From Thermohalobaculum sediminis (GTDB lineage: Bacteria > Pseudomonadota > Alphaproteobacteria > Rhodobacterales > Rhodobacteraceae), in the NCBI RefSeq assembly GCF_023487995.1, contig NZ_JAMFKN010000001.1, forward strand, positions 124,001-188,000: a DNA stretch of 64,000 nucleotides, read 5' to 3'. The notes under the pieces are model-generated. The model saw only the letters and a program-made list of their open reading frames with translations. It was not told the DNA's origin and searched no databases. The position numbers and the translations under genes are program-made. This document shows positions 21,426 through 35,146 of this stretch, piece by piece. Positions within the stretch are counted from its first letter, which is position 1, and the number at the start of each line of letters is the position of its first letter.

Positions 21426-21454
21426 CGCTTAGCTGCCGCAGCATGTCCAGTCAA
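21426..21454 (-). promoter_or_regulatory. Candidate housekeeping promoter of the nuo operon
   Basis: On the minus strand TTGACT (21454-21449) is followed after exactly 17 bases by TAAGCG (21431-21426). The start point would fall near 21419, about 35 bases before the nuoA GTG. The -35 is strong and the -10 is weak, as is usual in GC-rich alphaproteobacteria. Position and spacing support it; transcription was not tested. Confidence 0.45.
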
Positions 21455-21613
21455 TGCGGCGGCGGGACGGGGGCGACAACATCACGCGGCCGTGTGACTT
21501 TGCCTCAGGGCGGTTGCGGGACACAACCGAAACCGGGGGTCTGGAACGAGAATCGCGACTACTCGCTCGCGCCCTCGGGCGCGCTTGCGGGGTCAGGATC
21601 CAAGGGAGGAAAG

Positions 21614-21690
21614 TGGCGCGGTTGACGGGGCTCGAACCCGCGACCCCCGGCGTGACAGGCCGGTACTCTAACCAACTGAGCTACAACCGC
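21614..21690 (-). tRNA. tRNA-Asp (GTC anticodon)
   Basis: A complete cloverleaf on the minus strand: acceptor GCGGTTG/CAACCGC, D-arm with AGCTCAGTTGGTTAGAG, anticodon loop CTGTCAC giving GTC, and TPsiC arm GGGTTCGAGCCCC. Discriminator G and an encoded CCA follow, for 77 bases in total. Confidence 0.96.
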
Positions 21691-22139
21691 GCTGGTCGCT
21701 GTGGGCGTTCCACCCTTGCGATGCCACGGCTTCTATAATTCCCGGCGAGCCGCGTCAAGCACCGATCGCGCTCGCGGGAGACGGCACGCGCAGGGCCTGA
21801 AAGGATTAAAAAACGGCATGATGCGAGGGCGATGAGCGGGCGCGACCAAGGATGCGCCGACCCGCACGCCATCCCGAAGATTCGGCGCGGCCCCTCGACC
21901 ATCCGATGCATCGCGGGCGCACGCGCCGGTTCCGCACAACCGCGCCCGCGCCCGCGCCCGCCGGGGGCACGCGCGGCAAGGCCCCATCCGGCGGCCCGGC
22001 GCGCCGAGGGATTCGCGTCGTGACTGGACTTGCGCGCGACCCGCACGCGCCTGCCCGTCACCGCCAAGCGGGACTGCGGGAGGCAGGGCTGCCGGGGCAT
22101 CCATGGATGCGCGCTGGGATGCGGGGAAGCGCGCGCGGC
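21691..22139. other. Non-coding stretch between two tRNA genes
   Basis: About 450 bases with no supportable gene. The only signal seen is the candidate tRNA-Asp promoter at its left end. ORFs through this stretch have composition typical of antisense GC-rich DNA and no ribosome sites. Confidence 0.6.
21732..21758 (-). promoter_or_regulatory. Candidate promoter for tRNA-Asp
   Basis: On the minus strand TTGACG (21758-21753) and TATAGA (21737-21732) are 15 bases apart, 42 bases upstream of the tRNA 5' end. The local AT-rich -10 stands out from the surrounding sequence. The spacer is shorter than optimal. Confidence 0.4.
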
Positions 22140-22215
22140 TGGTGGGCGGTGAGAGACTCGAACTCCCGACATCCTCGGTGTAAACGAGGCGCTCTACCAA
22201 CTGAGCTAACCGCCC
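22140..22215 (-). tRNA. tRNA-Val (TAC anticodon)
   Basis: A complete cloverleaf on the minus strand: acceptor GGGCGGT/ACCGCCC, D-arm AGCTCAGTTGGTAGAGC, anticodon stem CTCGT with loop reading TAC, TPsiC arm with GTTCGAGTC, discriminator A and an encoded CCA. It is 76 bases long. Confidence 0.96.
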
Positions 22216-22239
22216 GCCCACGCCGCGGCGAGACTGGCG

Positions 22240-22268
22240 CTTATCGGATGCGCGGCGGCGGCGGTCAA
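22240..22268 (-). promoter_or_regulatory. Candidate promoter for tRNA-Val
   Basis: TTGACC (22268-22263) and GATAAG (22245-22240) on the minus strand are separated by exactly 17 bases, ending 25 bases before the tRNA 5' end. Spacing and position fit a housekeeping sigma promoter. Confidence 0.5.
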
Positions 22269-22293
22269 TCCCCCGGCGCCGCGCGCGCCTGGC

Positions 22294-22763
22294 TCATCGG
22301 GGCTTCGACATGGGCAGGCCGCGCTCGATCCAGCCGGGCCCGGCGGAGGAGCCCCTGATGCCCTCGGCCACGTCGATGGTGCGGGTGTAGCCCCGCGCCC
22401 TGAGCTCGAGCGCGGCATGCTCGCTGCGGCCGCCCGTGTTGCAGATCAGCGCGACGGGCTTGTCATGGTCGCCATCTACGAAGATGTCGACCATCTCGTA
22501 GAACATCGGGTCGTAGAAATCGACCGTCTCGGCGCCCTCGGGCACGCCGAGCGCCGCCCAGCCCTCCGCCGGGCGGATGTCGATCAGGACGATCTTGCCC
22601 TCGGCAGCCAGACGATAGGCCGCCTCGGCGCTCATCCGCTCGACGCTGAGCGACGCGGCGCCGGCATCGTCGCGGCCCTGCGCCCGGCCGGGCGCGGCAG
22701 TGGCTAGGGCGGCGATCGCCGCCCCCGCCAGCATCAGCGCCCGCAATGTCCCGCGCGGGCCCA

Positions 22764-22764
<1 letters not shown>
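22294..22764 (-). CDS. Periplasmic rhodanese-like sulfurtransferase domain protein
   Basis: A 156-residue protein with a Sec signal peptide (hydrophobic to about residue 28, ending GRAQG), then one rhodanese domain. The active-site loop is CNTGGRS with Cys108 and Arg113, compatible with a persulfide-forming catalytic cysteine. The IDIRPAEGW block (residues 61-69) is the usual N-terminal rhodanese motif. Substrate unknown; single-domain periplasmic rhodaneses are often redox or sulfur-transfer proteins. Its ATG overlaps the lon stop (TGATG), so it is translationally coupled to a cytoplasmic protease gene, which is unexpected. Confidence 0.85.
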
Positions 22765-25172
<2,408 letters not shown>

Positions 25173-25245
25173 TGTTGTTCTCCTGCCTCGGGATCATCGG
25201 CCGGCCTGCGACTCGCGCGCTGGTCCCTGCCGTCTGATGAAGGAA

Positions 25246-25275
25246 AGTGGACCCCGGCACGGCCGAATTCAAGGC
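25246..25275 (-). promoter_or_regulatory. Possible heat-shock type promoter upstream of lon
   Basis: On the minus strand CTTGAA (25275-25270) is followed about 17 bases later by GTCCACTT. The first element matches the sigma-32 -35 consensus; the second is a weak -10. lon is commonly sigma-32 controlled. Low confidence. Confidence 0.28.
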
Positions 25276-25338
25276 CGGGGCGGCTGCAACGCATGCCCAT
25301 TGCGCAAGCAAGAGTTGTGCCAGCCGGGAAGTGCCGAC

Positions 25339-25370
25339 AAAAAAGCCAACCCCGGGCCCGCGGGGCTGGC
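25339..25370 (-). terminator. Rho-independent terminator of clpX
   Basis: On the minus strand GCCAGCCCC pairs with GGGGTTGGC (one G-U pair) around an 8-base loop and is followed directly by six T residues. It begins about 25 bases after the clpX stop and separates clpX from lon. Confidence 0.85.
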
Positions 25371-25394
25371 TTCGTCCGAAAGGCGCGTATCCTC

Positions 25395-26660
<1,266 letters not shown>

Positions 26661-26757
26661 ATCGATCCCCGCGATGGGCGCGCGGCCGAGCCTTGCACCC
26701 AGGATGTGAAAAATCCCGTAAGCGTGACGCCACGATGTACATGCACTCTACCCCCCT

Positions 26758-26776
26758 TGACACGGCGTGTCACGCC
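26758..26776. repeat. Two overlapping palindromes between clpP and clpX
   Basis: TGACAC-GGC-GTGTCA (26758-26772) overlaps GGCGTG-T-CACGCC (26764-26776). The pair is flanked by a C-run on the left and a G-run on the right, so an extended hairpin is possible. It could be an operator or an RNA stem between clpP and clpX. No T-tract follows. Confidence 0.45.
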
Positions 26777-26820
26777 GGGGGTCGCGGCCTTTGTGGCACG
26801 CTGTTGCGCTTTCGTCGCGA

Positions 26821-27447
26821 TCAGCTCTCGTCTCCCGCCGAACGGTGCTCGACGATCTTGTCGATCAGCCCCCAGTCCTTGGCCTGCGCGGGCGTCATGA
26901 AGTTGTCGCGATCGAGCGCCTTCTCGACCGTGTCGTAGTCCTGGTTCGTGTGGTGGACGTAGATCTCGTTCAGGCGGCGCTTGAGGCTCAGCACCTCCTG
27001 CGCGTGGATCGCGATGTCCGAGGCCTGCCCCTGGAAGCCGCCCGAGGGCTGATGCACCATGATCCGGCTGTTGGGCAGCGAGAAGCGCATGTCCTTCGTG
27101 CCGGCCGCCAGAAGCAGCGAGCCCATCGAGGCCGCCTGCCCGATCACCAGCGTCGAGACCGCGGGACGGATGTACTGCATCGTGTCGTAGATCGACAGCC
27201 CCGAGGTCACGACCCCGCCCGGGCTGTTGATATACATGGCGATTTCCTTCTTCGGATTCTCGGCCTCGAGGAACAGGAGCTGCGCCACCATCAGCGTCGC
27301 CATCGCGTCATGCACGGGGCCCGACACGAACATGATCCGCTCCTTCAGAAGGCGCGAATAGATGTCGTAGGACCGCTCGCCGCGCGCCGTCTGCTCGACC
27401 ACGATGGGGACGAGCGTGTTCATGTAGGTGTCGATCGGGTCTCTCAT
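26821..27447 (-). CDS. clpP: ATP-dependent Clp protease proteolytic subunit ClpP
   Basis: A 208-residue serine protease. Catalytic Ser107 is in GQAASMGS and His132 in [10 protein letters not shown], with the third residue, an aspartate, around 181. It forms the tetradecameric chamber used by ClpX. The start at 27447 ([14 protein letters not shown]) is the standard N-terminus; the ATG five codons upstream is less likely. Gene order tig-clpP-clpX-lon on one strand is the common quality-control block. Confidence 0.97.
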   Translation of the reverse strand: MRDPIDTYMNTLVPIVVEQTARGERSYDIYSRLLKERIMFVSGPVHDAMATLMVAQLLFLEAENPKKEIAMYINSPGGVVTSGLSIYDTMQYIRPAVSTLVIGQAASMGSLLLAAGTKDMRFSLPNSRIMVHQPSGGFQGQASDIAIHAQEVLSLKRRLNEIYVHHTNQDYDTVEKALDRDNFMTPAQAKDWGLIDKIVEHRSAGDES

Positions 27448-27500
27448 GGCCTGCTGCCTCACGCTGGGGGCGCCACGGGCGGGCGCGCATCTTTGTCCTA

Positions 27501-27529
27501 GTCCTAATCACTCGCCGGAAACGCGGCAA
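27501..27529 (-). promoter_or_regulatory. Candidate promoter of clpP
   Basis: TTGCCG (27529-27524) and TAGGAC (27506-27501) on the minus strand are 17 bases apart, ending about 54 bases before the clpP ATG. The preceding C makes CTTGCC, partly resembling a heat-shock -35. Only moderate matches. Confidence 0.33.
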
Positions 27530-27585
27530 GCACCGGCGGCGAGAAATCCGCCGCAGCGACGCGGGGCGGCGCGGCGGCGCGCATC

Positions 27586-27617
27586 AAAGAAAACGGGCGC
27601 CGGCCGGCGGCGCCCGT
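27586..27617 (-). terminator. Rho-independent terminator of tig
   Basis: CGGGCGCCG and CGGCGCCCG form a perfect 9-bp stem around a 5-base loop. On the minus strand it is followed by GTTTTCTTT. It starts 28 bases after the tig stop and isolates tig from clpP. Confidence 0.85.
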
Positions 27618-27644
27618 CGTCTGGTCCCGCAGCGGCGCTGCCGG

Positions 27645-28976
27645 TCACTCGGCGTCGAGGCTGTCGAGCTCGTTCTGCAGGTCGTCCTTGGTGACCTCGG
27701 CCTCGGTCACCTGCGCGCGCGACAGGATGATGTCGACGACCTTGTCCTCGAAGATCGGCGCGCGGACCTGCTCGAGCGCCGCGCGGTTCTGGCGGACGAA
27801 CTCGAAGAACTGGCGCTCCTGCCCCGGATACTGGCGCGCCTGCGCCATGATCGCCTGGCCAAGCTCCTGGTCGGTGATCTCGACGCCCTCCTTCTGGCCA
27901 AGCTCGGCCAGCAGCAGGCCCAGGCGCACGCGACGCTCGGCCAGCTTGTTGTGCTCGTCGGTCGGCTCGATCGCGGGGTGGTCGTGGCCGTGGTGGTCGG
28001 GGTTTTCCTCGTGCCACAGCTGGTGCGCGATCGAGCGCGCCTCCTGCTCGACCAGCGACGGCGGCAGCTCGAAGCTGACCATCGCGTCGAGCGCGTCGAG
28101 CAGGCGGCGCTTAAGCAGCGTGCGGCTCGCGCCGGCGAATTCCTCGGCGATGCGCTCGCGGATCTGGCCCTTCAGCTCATCGAGGCTCTCGGCGCCGTAC
28201 TTCTTCGCAAGTTCGTCGTCGACCTCGGCCGCCTTCGGCGCGCGGACCTCCTTGACGATCACGTCGAACACCGCGGCCTTGCCGGCAAGGTGCGCCGCCC
28301 CGTACTTCTCGGGGAAGGTCACCTCGACCGCCTTCTCCTCGCCCTCCTTGAGGCCGACGAGCTGGTCCTCGAAGCCGGGGATGAACTGGCTCGAGCCGAG
28401 CACGAGCGGGTAATCCTCGGCCGAGCCGCCCTCGAAGGGCTCGCCGTCGACCTTGCCGACGAAATCGATGACGATCTGGTCGCCGTCCTTCGCCTTCGAG
28501 CCCTTGCGGCGCGCCTCGAAGCTCTGCGCGCTCTCGGCCAGCTTGCCCAGCGCCTCGTCCACGGCGGCGTCGTCCACAGTCACGACCTTGCGCTCGAGGC
28601 TGACCGAGGAGAAGTCGAGCTCAGGAACCTCGGGGAGGCAGTCGTACTTGATCGCGACCTTGAGGTCATCGCCCTCGTCGAAGGTCTCGTTGGTTACCTG
28701 CACGTCGGGCTGCGCGGCGGGGCGGTGGCCGGTGTCGGCAAGATGCTGGCGCAGCGTCTCCTCGACCGTCTCCTGCACAACCTCGCCCAGCACCGACTTG
28801 CCGAACATCTTCTTGAGAAGCGGCAGCGGAGCTCTGCCCTTTCGGAAACCCTTCATCTGGAAATCGGCACGCACCGTCTCGAGCTTGGCGCGCGTCTTCT
28901 CTTCGAGCGCCTTGGCCGCGACCACGACAGAATACTCGCGCCGCAGGCCTTCCGATTTGGTTTCCGTCACTTGCAT
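27645..28976 (-). CDS. tig: Trigger factor
   Basis: A 443-residue ribosome-associated chaperone and peptidyl-prolyl isomerase. The N-terminal ribosome-binding signature is [17 protein letters not shown]. The central FKBP-like PPIase domain covers about residues 160-245 and includes [14 protein letters not shown] and FIPGFEDQL. The C-terminal chaperone arms follow. The start at 28976 ([11 protein letters not shown]) is standard; the longer frame runs into the tRNA-Leu gene. Confidence 0.96.
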   Translation of the reverse strand: MQVTETKSEGLRREYSVVVAAKALEEKTRAKLETVRADFQMKGFRKGRAPLPLLKKMFGKSVLGEVVQETVEETLRQHLADTGHRPAAQPDVQVTNETFDEGDDLKVAIKYDCLPEVPELDFSSVSLERKVVTVDDAAVDEALGKLAESAQSFEARRKGSKAKDGDQIVIDFVGKVDGEPFEGGSAEDYPLVLGSSQFIPGFEDQLVGLKEGEEKAVEVTFPEKYGAAHLAGKAAVFDVIVKEVRAPKAAEVDDELAKKYGAESLDELKGQIRERIAEEFAGASRTLLKRRLLDALDAMVSFELPPSLVEQEARSIAHQLWHEENPDHHGHDHPAIEPTDEHNKLAERRVRLGLLLAELGQKEGVEITDQELGQAIMAQARQYPGQERQFFEFVRQNRAALEQVRAPIFEDKVVDIILSRAQVTEAEVTKDDLQNELDSLDAE

Positions 28977-29047
28977 TGCCTGACCTTCATCCATTGTTCC
29001 GTGCCTCCGCACGGGCTGACCGTCCTCATGGCGGCGGGACGCTGCAC

Positions 29048-29132
29048 TGGTGCGGGCGGAGGGGCTCGAACCCCCACGCCTTGCGGCACGAGAACCTAAA
29101 TCTCGCGTGTCTACCAGTTCCACCACGCCCGC
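29048..29132 (-). tRNA. tRNA-Leu (TAG anticodon)
   Basis: A class II tRNA on the minus strand with long variable arm: acceptor GCGGGCG/CGCCCGC, anticodon stem GAGA/TCTC with loop TTTAGGT giving TAG, variable arm TGCCGCAAGGCG, TPsiC GGGTTCGAGCCCC and encoded CCA. It is 85 bases long. It lies 71 bases upstream of tig on the same strand, so read-through is possible. The next 296 bases upstream (29133-29428) hold no gene; a TATAGG about 60 bases upstream could be its -10. Confidence 0.95.
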
Positions 29133-29428
29133 ACGCGGAGCACGCCCGCGGGTGAACCACCCTTCGGCCGCGCGAATTCGGGTTCCCTATAACAAGGCCA
29201 TTTCGGGGACGATAGAGGGAAAGCGCATCTTTGTCGCCGTTTCGCGGCTGGCACGCGCCGTGGTGCGGCGGCACGGCGGATCCGGGTGGGCGGGACCGGC
29301 ATCCCGCCACGGCCGAGAGGCGGGGCCGCCCGCCTGCGACGGCAGCGCCCGGCGCGTGATATCCATTTCAAGCGCCTGAAATCATTTCGTTTCCTCGGCC
29401 CCGCGCGATGCTCCACACGGCGATTCCA

Positions 29429-31012
29429 TCAAAGGCCCAGGTCGCGGAACACCGCGGGAATCTGCTCCGGCAGGTCCTCGGCGATCAGGCCGGGCCCGAA
29501 CTTGCGTGCCGCCTCGACATGCAGCCAGGCCGCCGTCTCGGCCGCGGCCATCGGCGCGATGCCGCGGGCCAGAAGGCCGGTGACGAAGCCCGCCAGAACG
29601 TCGCCCGAACCCGCGGTGGCAAGCCAGGGCGCGGCGCGCTCGCGATGGGCGGAATTCATCGCGCAGCGGCCGCCGGGGTCGGCGATCACCGTGTCCGCGC
29701 CCTTGAACAGCACCACGCAGCCCGCCCGCCTCGCCGCCTCGCGCGTGGCGTCGACCTTCGAGAAGGCGGGGCCGCGGGTGGCGGGGGCCTTCAGCTTGTC
29801 GAGGATGTCGGGGAACAGGCGGCCGAACTCGCCCTCGTGGGGGGTGAGGACGCATTTCTCGTGCAGCCGGGCGAACAGCGCCTCCGGCTCGTCGCGGTAT
29901 TCCGTCAGCGCGTCGCCGTCGAGCACGGTGCCGAGCCCGGCCGCGAGCGCCACCGCGATCAGCGCCCGGGTCCGCTCGCCAAAACCGAAGCCGGGCCCGA
30001 CGCAGACAGCCTTGATCTTGCGGGCGGCCATCTCGGCCTTCAGCTCGTCGGCATCCGCCACCCGCGCAAGCATGATCGCGTCGAGCCGCGCCGCGTTCTC
30101 GATCAGCGCGGCCGGCGGCACGCCGACCGTGACCAGCCCGGCCCCGATGCGCAGCGCACCGCGCGCGGCAAGCCGGGCGGCGCCGCCGCGCCCGACCCCG
30201 CCGGCGAGGATCAGGGCGTGGCCGTGGTCGTACTTGTGCGGCTGCTTCCAGCGCCGCGTCTTGTCGACTTGTTCTCGCGTCCGCGACCTGAGCCGCGGCA
30301 TCTGGATCAGGGCGTCGAGGTCCTGCACGCCGTCAGTCGCCTCGCGCTGCGCGAGCCCGATGTCCTTCACGGCGAGCTTCCTGATGTGGTCCGGCCTGTC
30401 CGAAAGATGGTGGCCCAACCTGGGGCGGTGGAACGTCACGCAGAGATCGCAAGCGAAGGCCCGCTCGCCAATGACCTTGCCGCTGTCCGAACAGAGGCCC
30501 GACGGCATGTCGATGGACACCACGGTGTGGAGCGTCAGCATCTCCTCTGCCATCTCGGCGAGTTCAGCCGCAGGCCCCTCCAGTGGGCGGGAAAGCCCGG
30601 TGCCGAACAAGGCATCCACCACCAACGTGGAGCTGTCTGACGGCAACACGCCGGTGATGCGGGGCGGAGGCTCCCGAAGCCGCTCCACCTCCCCCATCTC
30701 CCGCCACCGCCGGCAGTTCTCCGCCGCATCCGGCGGCAGCCCGGCCTCGTCGCCGTCGAGGAAGACCTCGACCTCCCAGCCCCGCTCGCGCAGCAGCCGC
30801 GCGACCACGAAACCGTCGCCGCCATTGTTGCCGGGGCCGCAGAGCACCACGGCGCGGTGAGGTGCCGTCGCAAGTTCCGGGCGCCACTCGAGGATAGCCT
30901 CGACCACGCCGCGACCCGCGCGCTCCATTAGTTCGAGCCCCGTCACCTCGCCCGAGGCGATGGCCGCCTGTTCGATCGCCCGCATCTGCGCGGCTGTGAG
31001 AAGTTCCGTCAC
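29429..31012 (-). CDS. nnr: Bifunctional NAD(P)H-hydrate epimerase / ADP-dependent dehydratase
   Basis: A fused repair enzyme of 527 residues. The N-terminal ~220 residues are the YjeF_N epimerase domain with GPGNNGGDGFVVAR. The C-terminal ~280 residues are the ribokinase-like dehydratase with the ATP/ADP site ATAGSGDVLAGFVTGLLARG. Together they convert damaged R/S-NADHX and NADPHX back to NADH/NADPH. The GTG at 31012 starts VTELLTAAQMRAIEQAA, the normal N-terminus; an ATG at 31078 adds implausible residues. Confidence 0.94.
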   Translation of the reverse strand: MTELLTAAQMRAIEQAAIASGEVTGLELMERAGRGVVEAILEWRPELATAPHRAVVLCGPGNNGGDGFVVARLLRERGWEVEVFLDGDEAGLPPDAAENCRRWREMGEVERLREPPPRITGVLPSDSSTLVVDALFGTGLSRPLEGPAAELAEMAEEMLTLHTVVSIDMPSGLCSDSGKVIGERAFACDLCVTFHRPRLGHHLSDRPDHIRKLAVKDIGLAQREATDGVQDLDALIQMPRLRSRTREQVDKTRRWKQPHKYDHGHALILAGGVGRGGAARLAARGALRIGAGLVTVGVPPAALIENAARLDAIMLARVADADELKAEMAARKIKAVCVGPGFGFGERTRALIAVALAAGLGTVLDGDALTEYRDEPEALFARLHEKCVLTPHEGEFGRLFPDILDKLKAPATRGPAFSKVDATREAARRAGCVVLFKGADTVIADPGGRCAMNSAHRERAAPWLATAGSGDVLAGFVTGLLARGIAPMAAAETAAWLHVEAARKFGPGLIAEDLPEQIPAVFRDLGL

Positions 31013-31809
<797 letters not shown>

Positions 31810-31899
31810 CATTTTCCCGAGTTCGGCCCCGCCTGGCCGGCGCGGGCCACGACACCCCCAAGACGCAATCGCAGAACCATACGGAGAAGGGACGCGAGA

Positions 31900-33309
31900 A
31901 TGACCACACCAGCCGACATCGTGAAGCTGATCAAGGACGAGGAAGTCGCCTATGTCGATCTGCGCTTCACCGACCCGCGCGGCAAGATGCAGCACGTGAC
32001 CGCGCTGGCCGACATCGTCGACGAGGACTGGTTCGCCGAGGGCTGGATGTTCGACGGCTCGTCGATCGCCGGCTGGAAGTCGATCGACCAGTCGGACATG
32101 AAGCTGATGCCCGACGCCGCCAGCGCCTATATCGACCCGTTCTACGCCGAGAAGACGCTCGCGCTGTTCTGCAACGTCGTCGAGCCCGACACCGGCGAGA
32201 TGTATGACCGCGACCCGCGCGCGACCTCGATCAAGGCCGAGCGGTATCTCAAGGAGACCGGGATCGGCGACGTGTCCTACTGGGGCCCCGAGGCCGAGTT
32301 CTTCCTGTTCGACGACGTGCGCTTCCAGGTCGCGATCAACAAGGTGAGCTACCAGGTCGACGCCCAGGACGCCTCGTGGAACTCGGACACCGAGTACGAG
32401 ATGGGCAACATGGGCCACCGCCCCGGCCTCAAGGGCGGCTACTTCCCGGTGAACCCGACCGATGCCGGGCAGGACATCCGCTCGGAAATGCTCTCGACCA
32501 TGAAGCGCATCGGCATGAAGGTGGACAAGCACCACCACGAGGTGGCGTCCTGCCAGCACGAACTGGGCATCATCTTCGGCACGCTGACCGAGCAGGCCGA
32601 CGCGCTGCAGAAGTACAAGTACGTGATCCACAACGTGGCGCACGCCTACGGCAAGACCGCGACCTTCATGCCGAAGCCCATCAAGGGTGACAACGGCACC
32701 GGCATGCACGTCAACCAGTCGATCTGGAAGGATGGCAAGCCGCTGTTCGCAGGCGACCAGTATGCCGACCTCTCGGAGGAGGCGCTGTGGTACATCGGCG
32801 GCGTGCTGAAGCACGCCAAGGCGCTCAACGCCTTCACCAACCCGGGCACCAACAGCTACAAGCGGCTGATCCCGGGCTTCGAGGCGCCGGTGCTGCTGGC
32901 CTACTCGGCCCGCAACCGCTCGGCCTCGGTCCGCATCCCCTGGACGGAGAGCCCCAAGGCCAAGCGCGTCGAGACCCGCTTCCCCGACCCCTCGGCCAAC
33001 CCCTACCTCGCCATGGCGGCGCTTCTGATGGCCGGCCTCGACGGCATCCAGAACAAGATCCACCCTGGCGAGGCGGCGGACAAGGACCTCTACGACCTGC
33101 CGCCCGAGGAGCTTGCCGGCATCCCGACCGTATGCGGCAGCCTTCGCGAGGCGCTGGAAAGCCTCGAGGCCGACCACGAGTTCCTGCTTAAGGGCAACGT
33201 GTTCACCCGCGACCAGATCGAGGGCTACATGGAGCTCAAGTGGCAGGAGGTCTACGCCTACGAGCACACGCCGCACCCGATCGAGTATCAGATGTACTAT
33301 TCCTGCTGA
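31900..33309 (+). CDS. glnA: Glutamine synthetase type I
   Basis: A 469-residue dodecameric enzyme that makes glutamine from glutamate, ammonia and ATP. Conserved sites include [10 protein letters not shown], the metal-binding [21 protein letters not shown] (ATP site) and NPYLAMAA. Tyr398 in LYDLPPEEL is the adenylylation site, so GSI-beta type regulation by GlnE is expected. It is the second gene of glnBA and ends at a strong terminator. Confidence 0.98.
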   Translation: MTTPADIVKLIKDEEVAYVDLRFTDPRGKMQHVTALADIVDEDWFAEGWMFDGSSIAGWKSIDQSDMKLMPDAASAYIDPFYAEKTLALFCNVVEPDTGEMYDRDPRATSIKAERYLKETGIGDVSYWGPEAEFFLFDDVRFQVAINKVSYQVDAQDASWNSDTEYEMGNMGHRPGLKGGYFPVNPTDAGQDIRSEMLSTMKRIGMKVDKHHHEVASCQHELGIIFGTLTEQADALQKYKYVIHNVAHAYGKTATFMPKPIKGDNGTGMHVNQSIWKDGKPLFAGDQYADLSEEALWYIGGVLKHAKALNAFTNPGTNSYKRLIPGFEAPVLLAYSARNRSASVRIPWTESPKAKRVETRFPDPSANPYLAMAALLMAGLDGIQNKIHPGEAADKDLYDLPPEELAGIPTVCGSLREALESLEADHEFLLKGNVFTRDQIEGYMELKWQEVYAYEHTPHPIEYQMYYSC

Positions 33310-33337
33310 CCGCAGGACGCGCCGCAAGACGACAGCA

Positions 33338-33366
33338 CAGGGCCCCTTCGGGGGCCCTGAACTTTT
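33338..33366 (+). terminator. Rho-independent terminator of glnBA
   Basis: CAGGGCCCC and GGGGCCCTG form a perfect 9-bp stem closed by a TTCG tetraloop, followed by AACTTTT. It begins 29 bases after the glnA stop. Confidence 0.85.
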
Positions 33367-33461
33367 GCTGGCGGCGCGCTCTTGACGCGCCAGTGCTGCG
33401 GCGTCCAACTCGTCCCGTGCGCGGGCGATGCGCGGGAACTAGAAGGCGGCAGGAGACAGCC

Positions 33462-34211
33462 ATGGAGACCGGCGCCAAGCGGAACATGCGCGACGTCGAC
33501 CAGGTTCACTGGTGGTTCGTCGCGCGCCGCCGGATCCTTGCCGCAGTGCTGGCGCGCGTCGCGGGCGCGGCGCCGGCTGATGTCGTCGAGGTGGGCTGCG
33601 GCGCGGGGGGGAACCTTGCGATGCTGGCCCGCTTCGGCCCGCTGCACGCCTCAGAGATCGACCCAGCGCTGCGTGACGAGGCGATCCGCCGCTCGGGTGT
33701 CGAGGTGCGGGATGGCGCACTCCCGGACGGGCTGCCCTTCGCAGCGGGAAAATTCGGCCTCGTCGCCGCGCTCGACGTGGTTGAGCATGTCGAGGCGGAC
33801 GCCGCCTCGGTCGGAGCCATGGCGGCCCTGCTTGCGCCGGGCGGTCACCTGGTCGTCACGGTTCCCGCCTATCGCTGGCTCTGGTCCGAGCATGACGTGA
33901 CACACGAGCACAAGCGCCGCTACACGATCGGCGAGGTCGAGGCGCTGATGCGGCGCGCCGGGCTCGAGATCGCGCGCTCGACCTATTTCAACACACTGCT
34001 CTTTCCCGCGATCGCGGCTGCGCGGCTGGTGGGCAACGCCCTCGGCCGGTCCGGCGCGAATGATGCGGCGCTTCCGCCGGCGACGGTCAACGCGGTGCTG
34101 GGCGCGATCTTCGCCGCCGAGCGGTGGCTTCTGCCATGGGTGTCGTTGCCGTTCGGGGTCTCGGTGCTCTGCATCGGCCGCCGGCCTGTCCGTGAGCCCA
34201 GGGTGACATGA
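33462..34211 (+). CDS. Class I SAM-dependent methyltransferase
   Basis: A 249-residue protein with a Rossmann SAM-binding domain: motif I VVEVGCGAGGN (residues 41-51), an acidic residue in the second strand (SEID), and ALDVVEHVE. The N-terminal HWWFVARRRI and the HEHKRRYT block resemble methyltransferases associated with glycan or lipid synthesis, and hydrophobic C-terminal segments suggest membrane contact. Substrate unknown. The start at 33462 follows AGGAGA. Its stop overlaps the next gene (ATGATG), so the three genes 33462-35139 are coupled. Confidence 0.85.
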   Translation: METGAKRNMRDVDQVHWWFVARRRILAAVLARVAGAAPADVVEVGCGAGGNLAMLARFGPLHASEIDPALRDEAIRRSGVEVRDGALPDGLPFAAGKFGLVAALDVVEHVEADAASVGAMAALLAPGGHLVVTVPAYRWLWSEHDVTHEHKRRYTIGEVEALMRRAGLEIARSTYFNTLLFPAIAAARLVGNALGRSGANDAALPPATVNAVLGAIFAAERWLLPWVSLPFGVSVLCIGRRPVREPRVT

Positions 34212-34732
34212 TGGCCGGGCGACGCGACATCGCGTTCATCGACCCCGCCCGCAGCGCGGCTGCTCCGCTCGCGGAAATGCTTGCCCTTAACGAACGCCAC
34301 AAGACCCAAACCTCGCCACTCGACGCGGCACGGCTGGCCGCGCTTCTCGACGCCTCGAGCCTCGCGCGCGCGACGCCCGATGGTGCTGCCTTCCTGATCG
34401 CCTTCGACGAGGGGTCGGACTACGACAGCCCGAACTTCCTGTGGTTCCGCAACCGCCTTGAGCGGTTCCTCTATGTCGACCGGATCGTGGTGGCCGAAAG
34501 CCTGCGCGGCCGCGGGATCGCGCGCGCACTCTACGGCGAGGCCTTCGCGGCGGCGGCCCTGGCGGGGCGCGACCGGGTCGTGTGCGAGGTGAACCTGGTG
34601 CCGCCCAATCGCGGCTCGGACGCCTTTCACGCCGCGCTGGGATTTGCGGAGGTGGGGCGCGGCGCGCCCGCACCGGGCAAGGTCGTGCGCTATCTGGCGC
34701 GCGAGGTCGCGAAACGGGAGACCACGTCATGA
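34208..34732 (+). CDS. GNAT family N-acetyltransferase
   Basis: A 174-residue acetyltransferase. The acetyl-CoA pyrophosphate loop is LRGRGIARALYGEAF (Arg100-Gly-Arg-Gly), preceded by the beta-strand VDRIVVAE. The C-terminal NRGSDAFHAALGFAEVGR is the usual GNAT ending. Acceptor unknown. It overlaps its neighbours by four bases on both sides. Confidence 0.85.
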   Translation: MMAGRRDIAFIDPARSAAAPLAEMLALNERHKTQTSPLDAARLAALLDASSLARATPDGAAFLIAFDEGSDYDSPNFLWFRNRLERFLYVDRIVVAESLRGRGIARALYGEAFAAAALAGRDRVVCEVNLVPPNRGSDAFHAALGFAEVGRGAPAPGKVVRYLAREVAKRETTS

Positions 34733-35139
34733 CCCACGCCCCCGCCGATCTGGTGGCCCCCTCGCTGGCAGATTTCGACCGGCTTGCGCGCGCGGCCTTC
34801 GAGGCCATGCCGGTCGCCTTCCGCGCGCGCTGCACCGACCTCGTGATCCGGGTCGAGGACCTTGCCGACGAGGAGACGCTGGACGAGATGGGCATCGAGG
34901 ACCCCTTCGAGCTGACCGGGCTCTATCGCGGGATCGCGCTGACCGAGAAGTCGCTCGCCGACGTGCCCACCGGGCCCGACGAGGTGGTGCTCTACCGCCG
35001 CGCGATCCTCGACGAATGGGCCGAGCGGGGCGACGTGAGCCTCGGCGCGCTGGTCGCGCATGTGCTGGTGCACGAGATCGGCCACCATTTCGGATTGTCG
35101 GACGACGACATCGCCCGCATCGACCCGTGGTGGGAGTGA
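34729..35139 (+). CDS. Minimal zincin-like metallopeptidase family protein
   Basis: A 136-residue protein with HEIGHHFGLSDDDI near its C-terminus: the HExxH zinc motif is His115-Glu116...His119, followed by an acidic third ligand candidate. Length and motif position match the small possible-metallopeptidase family formerly DUF1025. Cellular substrates are unknown to me. The ATG overlaps the GNAT stop. It is convergent with the cytochrome gene. Confidence 0.8.
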   Translation: MTHAPADLVAPSLADFDRLARAAFEAMPVAFRARCTDLVIRVEDLADEETLDEMGIEDPFELTGLYRGIALTEKSLADVPTGPDEVVLYRRAILDEWAERGDVSLGALVAHVLVHEIGHHFGLSDDDIARIDPWWE

Positions 35140-35146
35140 GCGCGCC

